NCBI RefSeq assembly: GCF_003073045.1
Contig: NC_037602.1
Span: 2,542,001-2,606,000, forward strand
Length of the DNA stretch: 64,000 nucleotides
Direction of reading: 5' to 3'
Source: Pomacea canaliculata
Taxonomy: Eukaryota; Mollusca; Gastropoda; Architaenioglossa; Ampullariidae
This document shows, piece after piece, positions 47,606 through 57,735 of the stretch (the stretch's first letter is position 1; each line of letters opens with the position of its first letter). A model generated the notes under the pieces. It saw only the letters and a program-made list of their open reading frames with translations, was not told the origin of the DNA and ran no database searches. The position numbers were made by a program, and so were the translations under genes.

Positions 47606-49811
47606 ACAGCACGATGACATTGGTTTAGTATAAAGCATCCAAAGATTTATTTTCCTCGTGCCAGATATTTCTGTGATAATTTTACCCTCAACTGTTGTAT
47701 ATTAAAATAAGAAGAAACTTACGAAGCGTACACGTATACGTAAACTTACAGGTAAGCGGTGTCATGATCGAAAAAAAAAATACTTGGATGATGGTAACTT
47801 ACGGCGCAGTCAGGTGATATCATGTAAACATTATGCAGGATGGTATGCACAATGCAACTAATATGGACAAAATGAAAATAAAATTCAGACATTCCGGATG
47901 TAAACTCACATACATGTGTGTGCGACTCTTTGTTAAGCACCATGAGCTTGCCCAAAGGGCCGGGATATGGCTCTATGTAAATGTAAATTTACTTAACATA
48001 AGCGATCCTTATAACGTATATCAAAGTAAATAAAGGGTTACTTCAATGGAATCCACAGCTACACGCTAAGTAAGGGGGAATGTTTATGTAAGAAATTGTC
48101 CTCTTGCATGGTGCCGATGATGATGTTGACGGCAGGAAGAAGATATAAACAGTAAATAAGATGAGGTTAATGTTGGTGTCTAAATGTAAAACACTCTGAA
48201 GATGCAAGAACTTGCATTTCGTCCTAATGTTTTGAGGCTGTCACTCAATCAGTCAATCAGCTACACCTCTGAGCTACTATTTTGTTTGCGTTGTTACTGT
48301 TAATTGCATAAGTAAGCTTTAACAGAAACTCTCGGATGTAAAACAGGTATACCGAAAACACTGCCACGCTCCTTCGTTATACCTACTAAGTTATAAAAAG
48401 CAATGGTTATAATGGTAAATAATAATAAATAATTTGTTTATAAACAACATTACATATCTGCTCAATGAGGTCACAATTAATATTTCTTTTGCGACAGGCA
48501 AAAGTGACCTTTTACAACTGAACTACTGTAACCATGAGTGATTTTGAATTTTGCTCATGGCAAAGTGTGTTTGTGTTTGTAAAAGCTCGGAATTCCCGAG
48601 TTCTAGCGACATAGGCAGCTTACACGAATGAGACATACGAGGAATATAAACTTTTGATTGCTTTATTCCACTGGACTGGACGGGAGCATATAAATAAAAG
48701 CTGACCAGTCCGCAGAGTGAATCGTTTTTGCGGGTCTGTGCCAGGAGGGGAGTATAATATTATTGAACTCATTTTTTTCTTTGTTTCTTCTTTGTATAAC
48801 AATTGTGCGTTGAATCCACGTAACTGCTGCAAATTCTCTAGTTTAGCAATAATTGATTTAAGGTGATAGAAATTAATATGCAAAATAAAGAAGCAAGCAA
48901 ACAAAGATTATTAAAATGCCGTTAAAATTACCCGACTTTGAAGAAACCCGAAAACAGACCAAAGATTTGCAAATCAAGTATAGATATTTCCTAATCTATG
49001 GTAGACATTCTACAATTTGTCCATAATCCTTTCATTTTTATAATATTAAAATAAACGTGATATTAAGTGTACCCATTGTACTAAGAGTTGTCTTAAAATG
49101 TCACCTATCTGTGACAGTCTGAAAACGATCCTTGTGTAGAGCATTCCTCTAATACCTCTTAAGAACCGTTTCAGTCATGACTTTGTACTGTTATAAACAG
49201 ACTTTCATAAAGATTCAAGCCACTTTTGTCTGAGCATAAGGAAGAATAGACCATATAAACTCGTCCATATAAACCCATTTAAAATCAATCCTCTCTGATT
49301 CGTTTGAAGGGTAAGATGTGCGAGCCTGTAAGAGTTTGCGCCTTTTAACTTTCAGTCGTCAAAGATCGATCCACCCACGCACCTACCCCACGGTGTGCAC
49401 TCACCATCACAGTGACATTAGCTCAGAGATTATGAAATGGAAAAGTCATGTTAGATGACAAAGTTCCTTTTCTTGGAAGTTGGGTGGGGTGGATTGACAG
49501 GATAGGATTGTAAAGTGCAATAAACTGCACACATTTTTCTTCACTGTGCAAATTGGGCAACATAAAATGGCTCAACGAAGTCCGACAAGTAATAAGGCTA
49601 ACGGAACGTGAGGCAGTGTCAGAACTATAAAATAATCCGCCTGGTCAGTTACCCAATTACAAAATGAATAAAGCTATGGGACAAATATTCCACGCTGGTT
49701 TTAATCTGTTTCTCAGGGAATACGTAATCGTTCGTGCAGAAAGTAAATTTCCGTACTGCTACTGTTTGTGAATTTTTTGTGATATCTGCAACTCAAGTAC
49801 CCACTGAGGGA
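47606..49811. other. Intergenic after the GPR157-like gene
   Basis: Probably begins with a 3' untranslated region; AATAAG at 47707 and AATAAA at 47877 are candidate signals. No further gene is seen. Confidence 0.4.
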
Positions 49812-50047
49812 AAGTGGATAACTCAGTGGTTAGAGCATTGGTGGACGAATCAGGAGATGAGCCGGTTTGATTTTCCTCTACCTAGCCGTTGGGAGTGGAT
49901 ACCTTACCCCATGAAGGGTTGGGGAAGGCAAGTCAGCAAGGAAGAAAAAAGGATAACCGCCTTCACATAAAGCTGGTCCATAGAAAATTGTGGTCTACAA
50001 CATTTCACTCCCCAACGACCCAAAAAGGATGATGACCTTACCTTTTT
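49812..50047 (+). repeat. Second tRNA-derived SINE type
   Basis: ATAACTCAGTGGTTAGAGCA resembles a pol III A box as in tRNA genes, and GGTTTGATTTTCC about 30 bases later resembles a B box (GGTTCGANTCC). After this tRNA-like head comes a unique body and a terminal T-rich end (TTACCTTTTTT). It is unrelated to the SINE at 51741. It could not fold as a functional tRNA because the acceptor arm is absent. Confidence 0.6.
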
Positions 50048-50921
50048 TATATACAGCAGGTGTTCCACAAACGGTCACAATGTTTACCTTTAAACGTAGT
50101 TATGGTCATCTTGAAATTTAATACTTTATTTTGATTTATTATGATTTGTAAATTATGTCGATTTACGGTTATATAATGAAAATATATGTATATACGTTTA
50201 GGTGTATATGCAGAGGAATTAGAAGAAATTGAGGGTCTCCTTTGTCTGAGGTCAAGATCTAGATCGAGGTGTTATATATAGTTAATTTCGATGCCTCGTT
50301 CTGTATCTTGCCTCTCTGTATCTCAACACATGACATACTCAAGCATGTCTGGGCAATAAAGAGCTACAGTTATCCTATGCAACTCTTTTTGACAAATTAA
50401 TGCATGAGAGAAATATGTGTGTGTGTGTGTGGAGGGGGGGGGGGTCGAGGATGGAGAGAGAAACAAAAATGAGAATGTTATGGCAACCATGTGCAATCGT
50501 AAATGTATTTCTCAATTTGCAGGGATGGGCAAGCTACTTTTAATTTGTAGCCGGCTACGCTAAAGCTACTTTTTTTCAAAATGTAGCCAGCTACACTACA
50601 GCTACAATTTTCCAAAACGTAGCCAGCTACTTTGGGCTACTTTTAAAATGTAGCCAGCTTCTTTTGGCTACTTTTAAAAGCGTAATGTTATAAAAGTTGG
50701 CTGTAGCCAGCTGGCTGTAGCAACATACACAAACATCAAACATACACAAAAAACACTATATTACTTGCTAACACAAGAACTGGTTTTTATATACATTGAC
50801 CTTTATTCTGATCTGAGACCACCAAAAACTCCATATTAACAACAAAATGCAAAGGTATAAAACAAACTTTTGACTTAGTGCTGATAATTTGTGAATACTG
50901 TTAAAACAAATCTACATGCTT

Positions 50922-51312
50922 TCAGTCCTTCATGGAATTGAACTTGACCAGAACTTTGGCCTCGAAGTTGCTGTCTGTCCCCCTAGTGCGCAGCTTTGTC
51001 ATGATAAGTCCTGCCAGACTGAACTATCTCTCAACCGCAGCACTGCTTGGCAAGACGGTGTTGGTGCGCAGATAGAGTTGTTTGATCGTGGGCTATTTGT
51101 CCAGTTCACTGACATTCTGTGACAATCCAGACATCAGGAAGGTAGTTGTCTCAGGGGTGCCGGTATCTTCTTCATAAATGATGAAGTCTGGCTGTTCAGC
51201 TGAGCACTTGGTTGGGGACTGGACTGGCGTGTCCATCATTGCTGCCTCTGCAGTCAAGAGGGATCTGCATTTCTCACGCAGGGTTTGGTCCCCAGTCCAC
51301 ATCAACTTGCAC
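50922..51312 (-). pseudogene. hAT transposase C-terminal region with two premature stops
   Basis: The frame reads KLMWTGDQTLREKCRSLL, then SGLSQNVSELDK, then a TAG stop (51093-51095), then LYLRTNTVLPSSAAVER, another TAG (51024-51026), then FSLAGLIMTKLR and KVLVKFNSMKD to a stop at 50922. SSAAVER-x-FS-x-AG-x-I is the hAT dimerisation motif. Both internal stops lie within otherwise readable family blocks, so this is a broken gene. Acceptor TTTCAG precedes 51312. Confidence 0.85.
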
Positions 51313-51579
51313 CTGAAACAATAATATGCACAATAATTAATGCTTTGTTTAATTTCGTTAATTTTTTTTTCTTATTGTTGTTTTTTAATTAATTTTTTTA
51401 AATGTACTGGTTTTTATGTACTTATTTTGATTTGTAGGCAAGTGTCAAAAGACCAGTGACAGTGAATATTATGTTTTGTTTTTTTAATCAACACCCTCCT
51501 CCCCCCACCTCCCGTTAAAAGTTAATTTTTTAATTTATTTACGGATATTTGTATAGCGCTTATTCTCGTGTAATCTGAG

Positions 51580-52096
51580 CTCTAAGCGCTTCACATTCTT
51601 CTCATTCTCAAAAGAACAGTGACACAGAGTAGCTTATAAATGAAGAAAAAATACACTGAATAATGAAAACTCTCCCTCACTTGGTTCGACACAGTTGCAA
51701 GCAGGGTGTCTTGGTCCTTATAGGCATCAGCAAATCTGGTGGTGTGGGGGGTGGGGGGGGTTGGTGTTTTACGCCGTGTCAGCAACTAAGGCTATATCAC
51801 GGCAAGGCAGCCAGCCCTGTAAACAGATGCCACGTGCAGAGAAAGAACAGCGTGCCCGAGACGAGAAATGAACTCTGGGCAGCCAACCTTCACTGTATTG
51901 GTGACAGGCGCTAACAGCGCTAACCGTTGCGCCACCGGGCCGCCCGCAGCAAATCTGGTCTCCAACCCATTCAGGACAGCAGTAGCTAGGGGACCACAGA
52001 TTTCTAGCTTGGACTTCTGTTGCTCGATGCGGATCTTGAGGGTGTTGAGCTGAGGCAGGAGGTGTCCCAATCCCACGTACTTCTCGCCCTGCAAGT
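51580..52096 (-). pseudogene. hAT transposase core segment, left of the LINE and split by a SINE
   Basis: Minus-strand frame LQGEKYVGLGHLLPQLNTLK, then ICGPLATAVLNGLETRFA, interrupted by the SINE, then DAYKDQDTLLATVSNQ before GTGAGG. L-Q-G-E followed by LLP-x-L and GLE-x-RF is a hAT transposase block. Removing the SINE with one target copy restores RFADAYKDQ in frame. The part after VSNQ appears intronic up to 51312. Confidence 0.8.
51741..51946 (-). repeat. Full-length tRNA-derived SINE inside the hAT transposase
   Basis: Bounded by a 13-bp target duplication, CAGCAAATCTGGT at 51728-51740 and 51947-51959. Read on the minus strand it begins with a tRNA-like head, GCCCGGTGGCGCAACGGTTA (A box), then GTTAGCGCCTGTC, a degenerate B-box region, the core GTGGCATCTGTTTACAGGGC, and a C-rich tail (ACCAACCCCCCCC). 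The same core occurs at 1-80, 19304-19405 and 59139-59243. Confidence 0.85.
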
Positions 52097-53223
52097 TCAT
52101 TCACAATCCCAGGTCTGGAGATAGATGTGGTGGGTGGGATTGCTGCTGTATATAAGAAATCCGTGCTTCTGAGGCCTTTGGTGTCAGAAACGTTCAAAGA
52201 CTTTTGAGTCACTCAGTTTTGCCCTCACTCGTGGTTCACTGACGTTTCATGTCTTGCTTCTATATCACCCTCCTTACTCTAGAAACAACAAAGTGACTAA
52301 TTCAGCATTCTGTGAGAGTTTATTCCCTGGTCTCCAACCTAGCTGCTGCCAACAAATACTTGTTATTCTTGGAGATGTGAATCTCATTTTGATGTGCCAT
52401 CTGACCCTGACACTAAGAGACTTTGTCAGCTGTTGGATTCCCTTGATCTTGTTCAACATGTCAACTCCTCTACCCACTGTAAGGGTCACACCTTGGACTG
52501 GGTTATTGCGAGACCCGGCCATCACACTGTTAGGTCTATTGTTGTGGAAGACATGCAATTTTCGGATCATTTTCTTCTGTTGTTTACTACAAGCATGTCA
52601 AGGCCTGGCTTACCGAGAAAGACTGTGTATACTAGAAATGTGGGGGGCATGGATTCTGATTCTTTTCGTACTGAACTTCAGCGTTCTGCTCTCCTGGTCT
52701 CCCCTCCTGACAATGTGGATGAGCTTGTGGCTCTGTACAACAGCACCCTGACTGCTCTTCTTGACAAGTTTGCGCCTGTGAAAAAGGTGCATTACTGAGC
52801 GTCCTGATACCGCGTGGTTTACTCCGGAGGTACGCCGAGCCAAGAAGGTCAGGCGTCAGGCGGAGCGCAAATGGCGCAAGAGTAGACTGGAGGTGGATCG
52901 TCAGATTTATCGCCATACAAGGAGCCAGTGTTCAGCCATCATTGTCAAAGCTAGGTCGCGGTATGTTATGAATATTCTAAGCTCTGCAGTTTCTGATTCT
53001 CGCAAGATGTTCGCAGTTGTGAATGGTCTTCTGGGTAAAGATGTGACTCAGCCTGTTCTTCCAGAGATGGATGACCAGACCGCTGCCAGTATATTAAGTG
53101 CTTACTTTGAAGACAAGATAAAGACCATAATGGACAGCTTCAGTGACTCGGTTGATATTGTGGGAGCAAACCAGTGACTTGTTTTGTGGCACGCCCTCTC
53201 TAACTTTCAACTAGTGACAGAAG

Positions 53224-54635
53224 ATGAACTATTTAGTTCGGCGTTGTAGCCCAACCACGTCTGTGGATGATCCTATCCCCACTAGTGTTCTTCTCCAGCA
53301 CCTTGACATTCTGGTTCCTGTACTAGTTCGCATAGTCAATGCTAGCCTTTTCTCTGCCACTGTACCCAGACAATTTAAAACAGCTGTGATCAAGCCTGTC
53401 TTACAGAAGCACAACTTGGACCCGAGCTCGTGTAAAATCTATAGACCTGTGTCGAATTTGCCTTTTGTTTCGAAACTTGTGGAGCGTGTCGTTGCTCAGC
53501 AGTTGACATTCCACCTGGACTGCTACAGCATTTTGGATAAATTCCAGTCGGCGTACAGACCCAAGAACAGCTGTGAGACAGCCCGTCTGCGTCTTATGAA
53601 TGATCTTCTGTGCAGTGCGGATGCAGGGAAAGTGACTCTTGTGGTCCTCCTTGATCTGAGTGCGGCCTTCGATGTCATTGATCACACCACTCTTCTGACT
53701 CGTCTCCAGATGGAGGTGGGCATTGGTGGTTCCGCCTTGCAGTGGTTCCATTCCTACCTCAGTGATCGCACACAAAGAGTGATGGTCAATCAAGCTTCTT
53801 CAGTGACAGTTCCATTGCTGTGCGGTGTCCCGCAGGGCTCTGTTTTGGGCCCGGTTCTATTTTCTATTTACACATCTCAGCTTGGTCCACTCATTGAGAA
53901 GCATAATGTGAACCGTAAGATGTTTGCAGATGACACTGAACTCTATTTTTCATTTAGTACTGACAGTGAGTCGGTGCGTGAGGCAGTTTGTGCTGTAGAA
54001 GATTGTTGCTTAGAGGTCAAGTCATGGATGCTGAGGAATAAACTCAAGCTTAATGATGAGAAGACAGAGGCGATGCTATGTGGTTCCAAGCTTAGCCTTA
54101 GTAAAGTCTCTCTAGACTCCATCCAAGTGGGTCAAGCTAGAATTCCTCTCTCCAGCTCCGTACGGAACCTTGGCCTCTATGTCGACAATCTTCTAACTAT
54201 GTCTGATCATGTCAGTTCTGTAGTCAAGGCATGTTATTTCCATATTCGCACACTTGGTCGACTCCGACCCAGTCTTAATAAGAAGTCTGCAAATGCAGTT
54301 GCTGTGTCCCTCATCGGTTCTACATTAGACTTTGCCAACAGCTGCCTCTGGGGGATTTCAAAGAGTGAGTTGTCGAGGCTACAGCGAGTGCAGAATACGG
54401 CTGCGAGGATAGTTGCAGGAAAGAAAACAACTGACCATATTACTCCTGTACTTCGTGACCTACATTGGCTTCCTGTGGAGAAGAGAATCGAGCACAAATT
54501 AACCTTAACATATGGCTGTCTTCACGACCTTGCGCCTGTCTATCTACAAGAACTCATTCGCTGTTACCAACCTCAGCGGACCCTTCGTTCAGCAGCACAC
54601 TTCAGACTTGAACGACCGAGTGTTCAGTCAGGGAA
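53224..54635 (+). CDS. Reverse transcriptase of the CR1/L2-like LINE (ORF2 3' part), interrupted by a MITE
   Basis: An uninterrupted frame of about 470 codons. RT blocks in order: NLPFVSKLVERVVAQQL, YRPKNSCETA, LDLSAAFDVIDH (first catalytic Asp), WFHSYLSDRTQRV, GVPQGSVLGPVLF, and the catalytic FADDTELYFSF with both aspartates. Then a thumb and the C-terminal TPVLRDLHWLPVEKRI block. The frame is ended by the MITE at 54638; after it, in the expected frame, comes SFSNVVPLLWNSLPLS then SFKKNLKTHLF, the usual CR1/L2 C-terminus. Upstream frameshifts mean no complete protein. Confidence 0.87.
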
Positions 54636-54637
54636 TA

Positions 54638-55144
54638 CAGTGTTCCCTCGCTACTTCACGGTTCATATATCGCGGATTCACTACTTCGCGGTTTTTTTTT
54701 TTGAGTGAAGTATCGATCGATATTTTCGTGCTGGGAATTATCGTTCTACAGAATACCATAGATACTTCAACAGGAAAAAGACGAAAAATGTAGCTGTATT
54801 AGTATTTCTATTAAAATACCATGGTTATTTTGTAGATAGAAAGAAAGAAATAATTGTATAACAGAAATCCATTGCTATGCGTAAGCGACGAGCCATGATT
54901 GTTATCTCCCATCTCGCAGCCAGTTCGCATCACTTTTTTGGGTTTCTCTGAGTAAAGTTATAATTTTTTTACACTAATTTGTTATTGTACTGTATTAATA
55001 CCATGATTAATATATTACTTTACACTCACATGATATTGTTTTACATGTATATATTATTATTGCATGTATGTCGCTACTTCGCGGAAATTCGTTTATCGCG
55101 GCTGATCATAGCACCTATCCCCCGCGATAAACGAGGGAACACTG
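54638..55144. mobile_element. pogo/Tigger-like MITE inserted in the LINE
   Basis: 507 bp with perfect 13-bp inverted ends CAGTGTTCCCTCG and CGAGGGAACACTG, flanked by the TA dinucleotide at 54636-54637 and 55145-55146 as expected for Tc1/mariner-pogo elements. Internally it has repeated CTACTTCGCGG and TATCGCGG motifs near both ends and an AT-rich centre without transposase. Confidence 0.9.
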
Positions 55145-55400
55145 TACTAACAAGAAGACTGCGGGTTTCAGATCCTTCTCCAATGTAGTCCCGCTTTTGT
55201 GGAACTCGCTTCCCCTCTCGACGAAGGAGTCTGATAGTTTTGCATCTTTCAAGAAAAATCTTAAGACTCACTTGTTTATATTTGAAGTTTTCATTTGACC
55301 TGCAGTTTGGTGGCTGCTGGGATCACCGCGCATTGAGCGCATCTTTGTGATGCGGATACTAGCGCGTTATAAAATTACATCATCATCATCATCATCAAGT

Positions 55401-55804
55401 AGTCGAGGCACATGAAATTTGAGTTCTGTGACCAAGAACAAAATATATTAATTGTGGATACATCACCCTACTTAAAATAAAACTAGTAAAACAAACAAAA
55501 AAGGAAGAAAAAAAAATAGTAAAACTTACCTCCAACATTTGGTTCGCCGTTTTCCTGCTCATTAACTGCCAGTGAGTCTGGACACGAACTTTGAAAACTT
55601 CTCGTTCTCCAGCATGAAGAAGGACAGGTTGCATTCCAACAGGTAATCAAGGACGGCGGAATTGACGTCTGCTTTGCTGACGGTACTCTTGTGTTCCACT
55701 TTGAAGAGCTTCGAGACAGAGGGTTGGTCGTCGTCTTCCCTTTTCCGCTTTCGTGACGTTTCCAAGTCTTGAGTCAACTGCCTAGTAAGCAGTGGATGTT
55801 TCCT
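55401..55804 (-). pseudogene. hAT transposase linker exon and core start, right of the LINE
   Basis: Exon 55804-55530 (TTTAG acceptor, GTAAGT donor) encodes QDLETSRKRKREDDDQPSVS, a nuclear-localisation-like basic patch, then DYLLECNLSFFMLENEKFSK, the hAT block in which FF-x-x-EN precedes the catalytic region. A frameshift near 55570 separates FVSRLTGS from MSRKTANQMLE. A second exon (acceptor GGTCACAG) starts NSNFMCLDYL and joins LQGEKY across the LINE. Confidence 0.8.
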
Positions 55805-56187
55805 CTAAAATAAACACATGAAAATGAAACAAAATTTTAGAAGTCCATTCACAATCACAGCAAGTTTCTACCAAGCTAATTGTCATATTAAAATACTAGC
55901 ATTAAATATAAAATCCTTCAAGCCACCATACTGTTCAAACGTCCTCCATGCTCTTTTTATACAAACAAACCAAAACACACACACACACACACTTTATGAC
56001 AAAGACTAAATAGATAGTACAGAAACGGTAAAGACAGCAGTTTGATCAGTCGTCGCCCCTGCGGTAATCACGTTGATGCAACCCCTTACCTTTCCACAAT
56101 CTTTACAACATGTACACTCCTCTATTCCAAAAGCAGAAAAGCAAGAATATGAAGAATGAACATCGATGAAAATCTCAACGAACTTAC

Positions 56188-56346
56188 CTGCAAGTGCGTT
56201 CTCAAATTAAACGCCGACGTCTTGTTCGTTGAGTACTTTTTCGTGCTGTCGCACCCATTCTTGCATTTGAAACTATAGCCACATTTTGTGGCTTCGCAAA
56301 ATGTAAAAAAATTCAAATAAGGCTGGAAATTGATGGGTACGTTCAT
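56188..56346 (-). CDS. hAT transposase first exon: BED-type zinc finger
   Basis: 53 codons from ATG 56346 to a GTAAG donor. It contains KCGYSFKCKNGCDSTKKYST, then TSAFNLRTHLQ. C-x3-C followed by L-x-x-H fits the BED finger of hAT (ZBED-type) transposases, which binds the element ends. The second histidine would be encoded across the splice or is lost. Confidence 0.7.
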
Positions 56347-57249
56347 CTTCGTTTTTCAAATCGCTCCCGCCACGTGGACGACACAGTACTTGCGGTTACT
56401 GATCGTGCGAGACACGTGGTGTCTGGCTGTCAAGACACCGAGCAGTGACAGCAGTGGCTGTCGTCGTCTTGCTGACACGCTGTCGACGAATGGTCGTGAA
56501 AGTAGCCAACATGTAGCCAAGCTACAGCTACTTTCTAAAATGTAGCTACGGCTAAAAGCTACTTTTTTTTAATTTGTAGCCGGCTAAGCTACAAGCTACA
56601 AAATTTGTAGCCAGCTACAGTAGCTGTAGCTAGGCTACAGCTACTCCCCATCCCTGTCAATTTGACAGCATTCAAGTTCGCATGACAGAGTTGTTTCTTT
56701 TTTTTTTTTTTCTTCTTATGTGCGACATGTAAATATTTAGGTACGGAAAATGAATTCAGCCGCTATTTGCAGAATTTTTTTTTTCCTGCCAAAAGCGATC
56801 TATTAAAAATGAAACATTGGGTTAAGGATCCCACGGATCAATTCCAGATTAATCGGTTAATTTCGCGAAGAAAGAGAACAAATATTCATACAAAAGAGTA
56901 TATGACTGTGAGATCGAGCAGCAACTTTGCTAATGAGTCCAAAAAGGATCACTGCAATATGCTGCTTGTTTTTCGTGCTCTTCAAAAAACAGACCTACAA
57001 ATGCAGGTCCGAGATCAAACTCCATGCTGACAGTTAAAGCGTTTGTACACAACCGAGAAAAAAAGATAGCATCATGATAGCATCACGGCAGTTGATGCTT
57101 GCGGTGTAAAAAGACACAACATTATTAAACAAATTTCATTTTAAAATATTGTTTACCCGTCTAACGCAATCACAAAGAAATGATGTAATATTTAGAATCA
57201 GATAAGTCTTGTAATCATATTAATAAATTCTAATTTAAATTTAATGTGA

Positions 57250-57420
57250 CCAAAACATGAGAACAGTGTCCTGAGAGTTATCCCCGTCAGGGGACATCCG
57301 GGGTTTTATGTAGTCAGTTCCCTTTTGCATTTTGAGCTGGCAGGTAGCACCATTTTGTTCATGTTTAATAAATACTGTTTCATCAAACTACAACAGTGTC
57401 TAGTGTTGGTCGGCTGTAGG
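57250..57420 (+). other. Possible solo LTR fragment
   Basis: It contains an AATAAA-type signal (TTTAATAAATACTG at about 57364) followed 20-40 bases later by CAACAGTGTCTAGTG, resembling the R/U5 end of an LTR. No coding retroelement, second LTR or primer-binding site could be shown, so the call is weak. Confidence 0.25.
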
Positions 57421-57735
57421 ACGCAGCACGATACAAGAAAAGACAGCAGAGAACTATGGCAGACCTACCACTAATTATGGCCCTCCCCTGGTCACTCGAC
57501 CGCCCAAAGCCAGGCAAGCATGCATCAAAAAACGTGATCAAAGTCTTAGTCCAGCAGAGGGTACAGTACAGACCACAAACTTAATTGTATCAGTTCGTCA
57601 CTAACTTGTATCAATCAGTCTGTCACCAACTTGTAACAATAAGTCACCAACTTGTATCAGTCTGTGGAGCAGACGACGCGACATCGTGATCCGCAGCAAG
57701 GGAGGCAAGCCGGGTTTAGACTTCCGGTTGCCAAC

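Larger units (their letters stand above)
52097..55395 (+). mobile_element. CR1/L2-like non-LTR retrotransposon (5'-truncated) inserted in the hAT element
   Basis: Flanked by a 5-bp duplication CAAGT (52092-52096 and 55396-55400). It starts inside the endonuclease domain (PGLEIDVVGGIAAVYKKS), continues through frameshifted endonuclease (ILGDVN, then HCKGHTLDWVIARPGHHTV and FSDHF), linker and reverse transcriptase, and ends with a (CAT/ATC)n tail at 55379-55395. There is no ORF1, as expected for 5' truncation during target-primed insertion. A MITE interrupts its 3' coding end. Confidence 0.88.
50520..56656 (-). mobile_element. hAT DNA transposon with 8-bp target duplication, containing nested insertions
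   Basis: The ends read CAGGGATGGG at 50520 and, inverted, CAGGGATGGG at 56656. The 8 bases outside each end are identical, TCAATTTG at 50512-50519 and 56657-56664, the target duplication expected for hAT elements. GTAGC/GCTAC motifs crowd both subterminal regions. The transposase is on the minus strand: a BED-type zinc-finger exon, a basic/linker exon, a core region and a C-terminal dimerisation region. The span is 6.1 kb only because a SINE (51741-51946) and a LINE (52097-55395) sit inside; the element itself would be about 2.6 kb. It carries stop codons and is unlikely to be active. Confidence 0.92.

Noticed and set aside
49812..49890. Possible tRNA gene
   Set aside because: A- and B-box-like sequences are present but no closing acceptor stem, and a SINE body follows.
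55378..55395. (CAT)n as an independent microsatellite
   Set aside because: It is the 3' tail of the LINE and ends exactly at the target duplication.
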